NCBI GenBank assembly: GCA_900314715.1
Contig: OMWI01000027.1
Span: 1 to 43,795, forward strand
Direction of reading: 5' to 3'
Length of the DNA: 43,795 nt
Source of the DNA: an uncultured Prevotellaceae bacterium
GTDB lineage: Bacteria > Bacteroidota > Bacteroidia > Bacteroidales > Bacteroidaceae
This document shows, one piece after another, positions 40,923 to 43,795 of this stretch (its first letter is position 1; each line of letters begins with the position of its first letter). The notes under the pieces are model-generated. The model was not told the DNA's origin and did no database searches. It worked only from the letters and a program-made list of their open reading frames with translations. The position numbers were made by a program, and so were the translations under genes.

Positions 40923-42193
40923 AGGTTAAATTCTTTTGTTGCCATGGCTTCTTGATACACTTCCACATACTTTATCGCCACGTTTTGTTGCGAGTAACAC
41001 GTTGCCACTTTCTTCACGGCATGATTGCTCAAGGATTGCCAATCTGCCTCGTTCAAAATCCATTCCATTCCCTTGGCCAAATCCTTCGCGTTTTGGTATT
41101 CGGCAATATAGCCGTTTTGTTTGTGGTCTATCATTTCGGGAATGCCACCAACCTTGAATCCCACGCATGGAACGCCACATGCCAAGGCTTCCATGATGGT
41201 GTTAGGTAAGTTGTCTTCCAACGAAGGCAATACGAACATATCCGCACTATTGTAAATATCGATGATTTTACGCTCGTCGTTCACGTATCCCAATGGAAAG
41301 ATGGGCAAGGGAAGCGTTCCGACAAACTCCTCAGAATGTCCTCCGAGAATCGCAATGCCTACGTTTTCCTTCATCTTGGGATGCTCCTGCGCTAACGTTT
41401 CTATGGCTTGTATGAAATAATCCATTCCTTTCCTGCGGTCTGTAACGCGTTGAGAGACGAAGAGGATGATGCGTTTGTCAGTAGGCAAACCACAATTCTC
41501 TCGTGATTTCTTCTTGTCTTGTGGTTTAAAGACATGATTGTCGATAGGGTTGGGAATGGTATTGATAGATTGTTTTCCAATCAATCCACTCTTTTTCGCC
41601 TCATTTCCCAACCACTTACTGCATGTTACGAAGTGGATGCTATGGTTTTTCAACATCTCTTTCTTGCGTTTCCACACTTTTGCCGATAGGTCATTCGAAG
41701 AACCGCCACCTGGCAACAATGGACAATGATGGCATTTGTCGGTGAAGGAAGTGCAACCCCTTGCATAATGGCAGATGGCTGTGGCTGGCCATAAATCGTG
41801 CATGGTCCATACCACGGGCTTACCCGACGATAAAATTGCTTGGATGTTTTTCAATGAAAGCATTCCTTGGTTAATCCAATGCAGGTGGATGATGTCGGCT
41901 TCCTTGAATTCAGGTAATGAGGTAATATCCGAACCCGCGTTGGCTATGTCAATCTCAAAAAGATGCTTACGTGAGAAATGCAACCGCCAGAAGATGCACC
42001 ACCGTTCCCAAAGAAAGTTCCATCTCAGTAACCATCCTTTAGGTAAAGCCACCACGGTGAGTTGGTCGCTCACTTTCTCGCGTACCAACATCTTCGCTTT
42101 CACGCCGCTTTTGTTTAGTGCGTCCTTCAATCGATGGGCGGCAACGGCAGCTCCGCCTGTATTTTCGCTTGAATTTACTATGAGTACTCGCAT
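40919..42193 (-). CDS. Family 4 glycosyltransferase with cysteine-rich insert
   Basis: A 424-residue GT-B enzyme. The start MRVLIVNSSENTGGAAVAAHRL gives the family N-terminus. The C-terminal half has the GT4 nucleotide-sugar motif FVLPSLEDNLPNTIMEALACGVPCVGFKVGGIPEMI. An insert CHYARGC...DKCHHCP near residues 140-165 has four cysteines in a pattern seen in WcaC-like transferases and may bind zinc. ATG 42193 is preferred: the in-frame upstream codons to 42340 run across the -7 box at 42222. It forms a two-gene operon with the following family 2 enzyme. Donor sugar unknown. Confidence 0.9.
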   Translation of the reverse strand: MRVLIVNSSENTGGAAVAAHRLKDALNKSGVKAKMLVREKVSDQLTVVALPKGWLLRWNFLWERWCIFWRLHFSRKHLFEIDIANAGSDITSLPEFKEADIIHLHWINQGMLSLKNIQAILSSGKPVVWTMHDLWPATAICHYARGCTSFTDKCHHCPLLPGGGSSNDLSAKVWKRKKEMLKNHSIHFVTCSKWLGNEAKKSGLIGKQSINTIPNPIDNHVFKPQDKKKSRENCGLPTDKRIILFVSQRVTDRRKGMDYFIQAIETLAQEHPKMKENVGIAILGGHSEEFVGTLPLPIFPLGYVNDERKIIDIYNSADMFVLPSLEDNLPNTIMEALACGVPCVGFKVGGIPEMIDHKQNGYIAEYQNAKDLAKGMEWILNEADWQSLSNHAVKKVATCYSQQNVAIKYVEVYQEAMATKEFNL

Positions 42194-42221
42194 GAATAAT
42201 CGTATTGTTTCAATAATTATA

Positions 42222-42229
42222 CAAAGATA
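42222..42229 (-). promoter_or_regulatory. -7 promoter box of the GT4-GT2 operon
   Basis: CAAAGATA on the plus strand (TATCTTTG on the minus strand), 28 bp upstream of ATG 42193. It decides the start codon of the GT4 gene. Confidence 0.65.
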
Positions 42230-42343
42230 AGGTAAATCATTAGAAAAAGCGAATAAAAATGTATAATATTCATTGTGTTCGAGCACAAATCCTTGATTTA
42301 CATCAAGAATAGTGTGAAAAAACACATAAAATGCATGCAAAGT

Positions 42344-42375
42344 ATTGCGAGAATGTGAAATTCGTTGTACCTTTG
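42344..42375 (+). promoter_or_regulatory. Promoter of a candidate non-coding transcript
   Basis: ATTG (42344-42347), 20-bp spacing and TACCTTTG (42368-42375), the latter a full match to TAnnTTTG. No protein-coding gene follows on this strand before a strong terminator at 42532. Confidence 0.6.
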
Positions 42376-42381
42376 CATTGT

Positions 42382-42570
42382 CAAAAGGTTAATAGATTGT
42401 TTAGGTTAGTAGTAATAGATTTAGGTTTTTAGTTATTAGGTTTAAGGTAGATTAAACGATTGTTTAACAGGTGACAATGGTGACCGTGAGGTTCCCATTT
42501 GTTTCGAAAGGATTTTTAGTTAAACATAGGTTACGTCGCAGTTCGCTGAGAATTGCGGCGTATTTTTTTC
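42382..42570 (+). ncRNA. Candidate small RNA, about 190 nt
   Basis: The span runs from the predicted transcription start to the end of an intrinsic terminator. The 5' part is A/T/G-rich with repeated TTTAGGTT/TTAGTT/TTAGGTTT stretches. The middle has GGTGACAATGGTGACC, and the 3' end is the terminator hairpin. No ORF with a ribosome-binding site or family resemblance is visible. It could be a regulatory RNA, a 6S-like RNA or an orphan leader; I do not recognise it. Confidence 0.45.
42532..42569 (+). terminator. Intrinsic terminator of the candidate small RNA
   Basis: Stem TACGTCGCA (42532-42540) and TGCGGCGTA (42554-42562) with one G-T pair, a 13-base loop and a T7 run. Confidence 0.8.
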
Positions 42571-42583
42571 TTTTCTATTCTAT

Positions 42584-42680
42584 ATATTTTATGTTTATGC
42601 ACCGTGAACTTATGTTCACCGTCCTTGAATATATGTTCATCGCCCTTGAACTTATGTTCATCGCCCGTAAACATAACATT
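42584..42680. repeat. 21-bp-period dyad array (TGAAC/GTTCA type)
   Basis: TGAAC-TTAT-GTTCA (42605-42618), TGAAT-ATAT-GTTCA (42626-42639) and TGAAC-TTAT-GTTCA (42647-42660) start exactly 21 bp apart with 7-bp linkers (CCGTCCT, TCGCCCT, TCGCCCG). A degenerate unit (GTTTA, then a 7-bp linker) precedes at 42584, and another (TAAAC-ATAA-CATTT) follows at 42668. Spacer is 4 bp here, against 5 bp in the arrays at 6.2, 6.9, 15.0 and 29.5 kb. Confidence 0.85.
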
Positions 42681-42688
42681 TCGCGTTG

Positions 42689-42696
42689 CAAAGATA
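42689..42696 (-). promoter_or_regulatory. Possible minus-strand -7 box beside the dyad array
   Basis: CAAAGATA (TATCTTTG on the minus strand) would drive a transcript leftwards through the array and antisense to the candidate small RNA. No minus-strand gene starts within 490 bp, so it may be a chance match or an antisense promoter. Confidence 0.3.
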
Positions 42697-42709
42697 CATT
42701 TTCCTATAA

Positions 42710-43003
42710 TTACATTGTCTTTAGTTTCTCCTGCGCGATAATGATAGCATCGTTGCACAAGTCACGTTCTTGCTCATCCTCAACAGCATCAATGAACTTG
42801 TCCGCCAACCATAAGGTAAGCATTTCCCTTGCATCCTGATGCAGATATTCTGCAAGCTTGATGACCTGCTCACGTTTTGCTCTTCTGTCACCACGTTCAA
42901 TCTTACTGAACATTGGTGTGTCTATCTCCAAGAATGCTGCCAACTGTCGTTGCAACAATCCTTGCTTTTCTCTGAGTTCTTTAATCTTATTTCCAAATAA
43001 CAT
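42710..43003 (-). CDS. XRE-family helix-turn-helix regulator
   Basis: A 97-residue protein. Residues about 1-62 form a Cro/C1-type HTH (NKIKELREKQGLLQRQLAAFLEIDTPMFSKIERGDRRAKREQVIKLAEYL). The rest is helical and acidic. Such proteins repress their own operon or act as antitoxin-like regulators. It starts 2 nt after the stop of the YhcG-type gene, so it is translated from the same message. No promoter of its own is visible. Confidence 0.9.
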   Translation of the reverse strand: MLFGNKIKELREKQGLLQRQLAAFLEIDTPMFSKIERGDRRAKREQVIKLAEYLHQDAREMLTLWLADKFIDAVEDEQERDLCNDAIIIAQEKLKTM

Positions 43004-43005
43004 AT

Positions 43006-43689
43006 CTATTTTTCTTTTGTATTATCAAGTAACAGATCCAATTGAGCTTGAAGTTCTTCGCGATTAGGAAGATAAAGCTGATAACGCGCTGCAAAAAGTT
43101 GGTTGTCTATTCCTTGGAGAGCATATTCCATCAATAGTTCATCTTTTCTTGCACCCAAAACAATACCAATAGGAGGATTATCGTCTGGTTGGCAAATTTC
43201 ATTTTTGAAATAATTCAGATAGAGATTCATTTGACCAATATCTCCATGCTTTATTTCTGCTCGTTTCAAATCAATCAAAACATAGCATTTCAATATGGCA
43301 TTATAGAATACCAGATCCACCTTGAAACGTCTGCTTCCTATTGGTATAATATATTGTCGTCCCATGAATGCGAAACCTCTGCCCAATTCCAATAGGAATT
43401 GTTCCATATTTGCCTTCAAAGCCTTCTCTAAGTCGGATTCCTTGTACCGCTTCCTTTGTGGTATACCTGTAAACTCCAAAACGTATGGGTCTCTGATAAT
43501 ATCAGATGGTGACATTACCTGATGTCCTTCATTTGCAAGAGCAAGCACCCCTTCTTTATCCGTACTGAGCGCAAGTCTTTGGAAAAGCGATGAGTTTATT
43601 TGTCGTTTCAGTTCTCTAACTTTCCATCCCTCTTTGATGCATTCTTTCATATAGAACTGCATTTCCAAAGGGTCTTCACATTTGAGCAA
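43006..43689 (-). pseudogene. 5'-truncated YhcG-type PD-(D/E)XK nuclease (DUF1016)
   Basis: A 227-residue reading frame from a TTG. It matches the C-terminal two thirds of YhcG-family proteins (usually about 340-380 residues). It enters within the DUF1016 N-terminal domain (LLKCEDPLEMQFYMKECIKEGWKVRELKRQ), then DPYVLEFTGIP, and the nuclease domain with GSRRFKVDLVFYNAILKCYVLIDLKRAE (Asp near 140 and the D-x-K pair near 154-156). Upstream, in-frame sequence is open for only a few codons (PYIELL) before a stop at about 43715, and no other frame resembles the missing part. The family is linked to restriction systems and mobile DNA; here the gene is probably a remnant that still precedes the XRE gene. 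Confidence 0.75.
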
Positions 43690-43763
43690 TTCAATATAGG
43701 GATGTTCTAAAAATTAATTGACTGATAGTCAGATATTTCTGTCGATAATTCGATATAATTTGG

Positions 43764-43771
43764 TACCTTTG
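43764..43771 (+). promoter_or_regulatory. -7 promoter box for a plus-strand gene beyond the window
   Basis: TACCTTTG fits TAnnTTTG and is followed about 20 bp later by ATG near the window end. It probably serves a gene whose coding part lies outside the window. Confidence 0.45.
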
Positions 43772-43795
43772 CAGTACCAAACGACGTAATGATGA

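Overview
The window is chromosomal DNA from a member of the Bacteroidota, most likely Prevotellaceae. The evidence is the gene content: an ExbB-ExbD-ExbD-TonB-PstS-TPR cluster, a PorT-like type IX secretion protein, BspA-like leucine-rich repeats, GH109 and GH31 glycosidases, a fused RibBA and an LptF/G-type permease. It also shows the Bacteroidota promoter signature, a TAnnTTTG -7 box (usually TATCTTTG) 20-40 bp before many start codons, sometimes with a TTTG-like -33 box. This is inference from families; no search was run. I see no tRNA, rRNA, CRISPR array, transposase or integrase.

Layout. 0.1-1.8 kb: a secreted GH109-type oxidoreductase/glycosidase (- strand). 1.9-6.1 kb: a ZIP metal transporter, then a + strand run of a small membrane protein, a membrane PH-domain protein, an acyl-CoA ligase, a DUF6398-like protein and an overlapping Fur-family regulator. 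6.1-7.3 kb: 1.2 kb without genes but full of inverted and tandem repeats. 7.3-9.0 kb: a leucine-rich-repeat membrane protein and a coiled-coil membrane partner. 9.3-14.9 kb (- strand): ATP-grasp ligase, GH31 alpha-xylosidase and a XylE-type pentose symporter, tightly packed. 15.2-20.2 kb (+): START-like protein, LptF/G permease, RibBA, aspartate aminotransferase. 20.4-26.0 kb (+): the TonB energising cluster, ending at a strong terminator.

26.2-29.1 kb (-): an MmeI-like fused restriction-modification enzyme broken by what looks like a one-base deletion. 29.9-30.1 kb (-): a 55-residue 2[4Fe-4S] ferredoxin whose promoter lies between two dyads sharing one half-site. 30.3-31.1 kb: PorT-like protein. 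31.1-35.1 kb (-): a flippase and three glycosyltransferases joined by 4-nt start/stop overlaps. 35.3-36.9 kb (+): a small lipoprotein and a STAS-kinase fusion protein. 37.0-40.1 kb (+): rplM-rpsI-rpsB-tsf with a structured leader. 40.1-42.2 kb (-): two more coupled glycosyltransferases. 42.3-42.6 kb: a promoter and a terminator enclosing about 190 nt without an ORF, a candidate small RNA. 42.7-43.7 kb (-): an XRE regulator and a 5'-truncated YhcG-type nuclease.

The most interesting signal is not a gene. Five separate intergenic regions (about 6.16-6.26, 6.92-7.00, 15.02-15.08, 29.48-29.54 and 42.58-42.68 kb) hold arrays with one geometry: a 5-bp half-site, a 4-5 bp spacer, the inverted half-site and a 7-8 bp linker, repeated every 21-23 bp (two helical turns). 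Half-site sequence differs between loci (TGTAC/GTACA, TAAAC/GTTTA, TAAAT/ATTTA, TGAAC/GTTCA) but is kept within a locus. This looks like a family of in-phase protein-binding or nucleoid-structuring elements.
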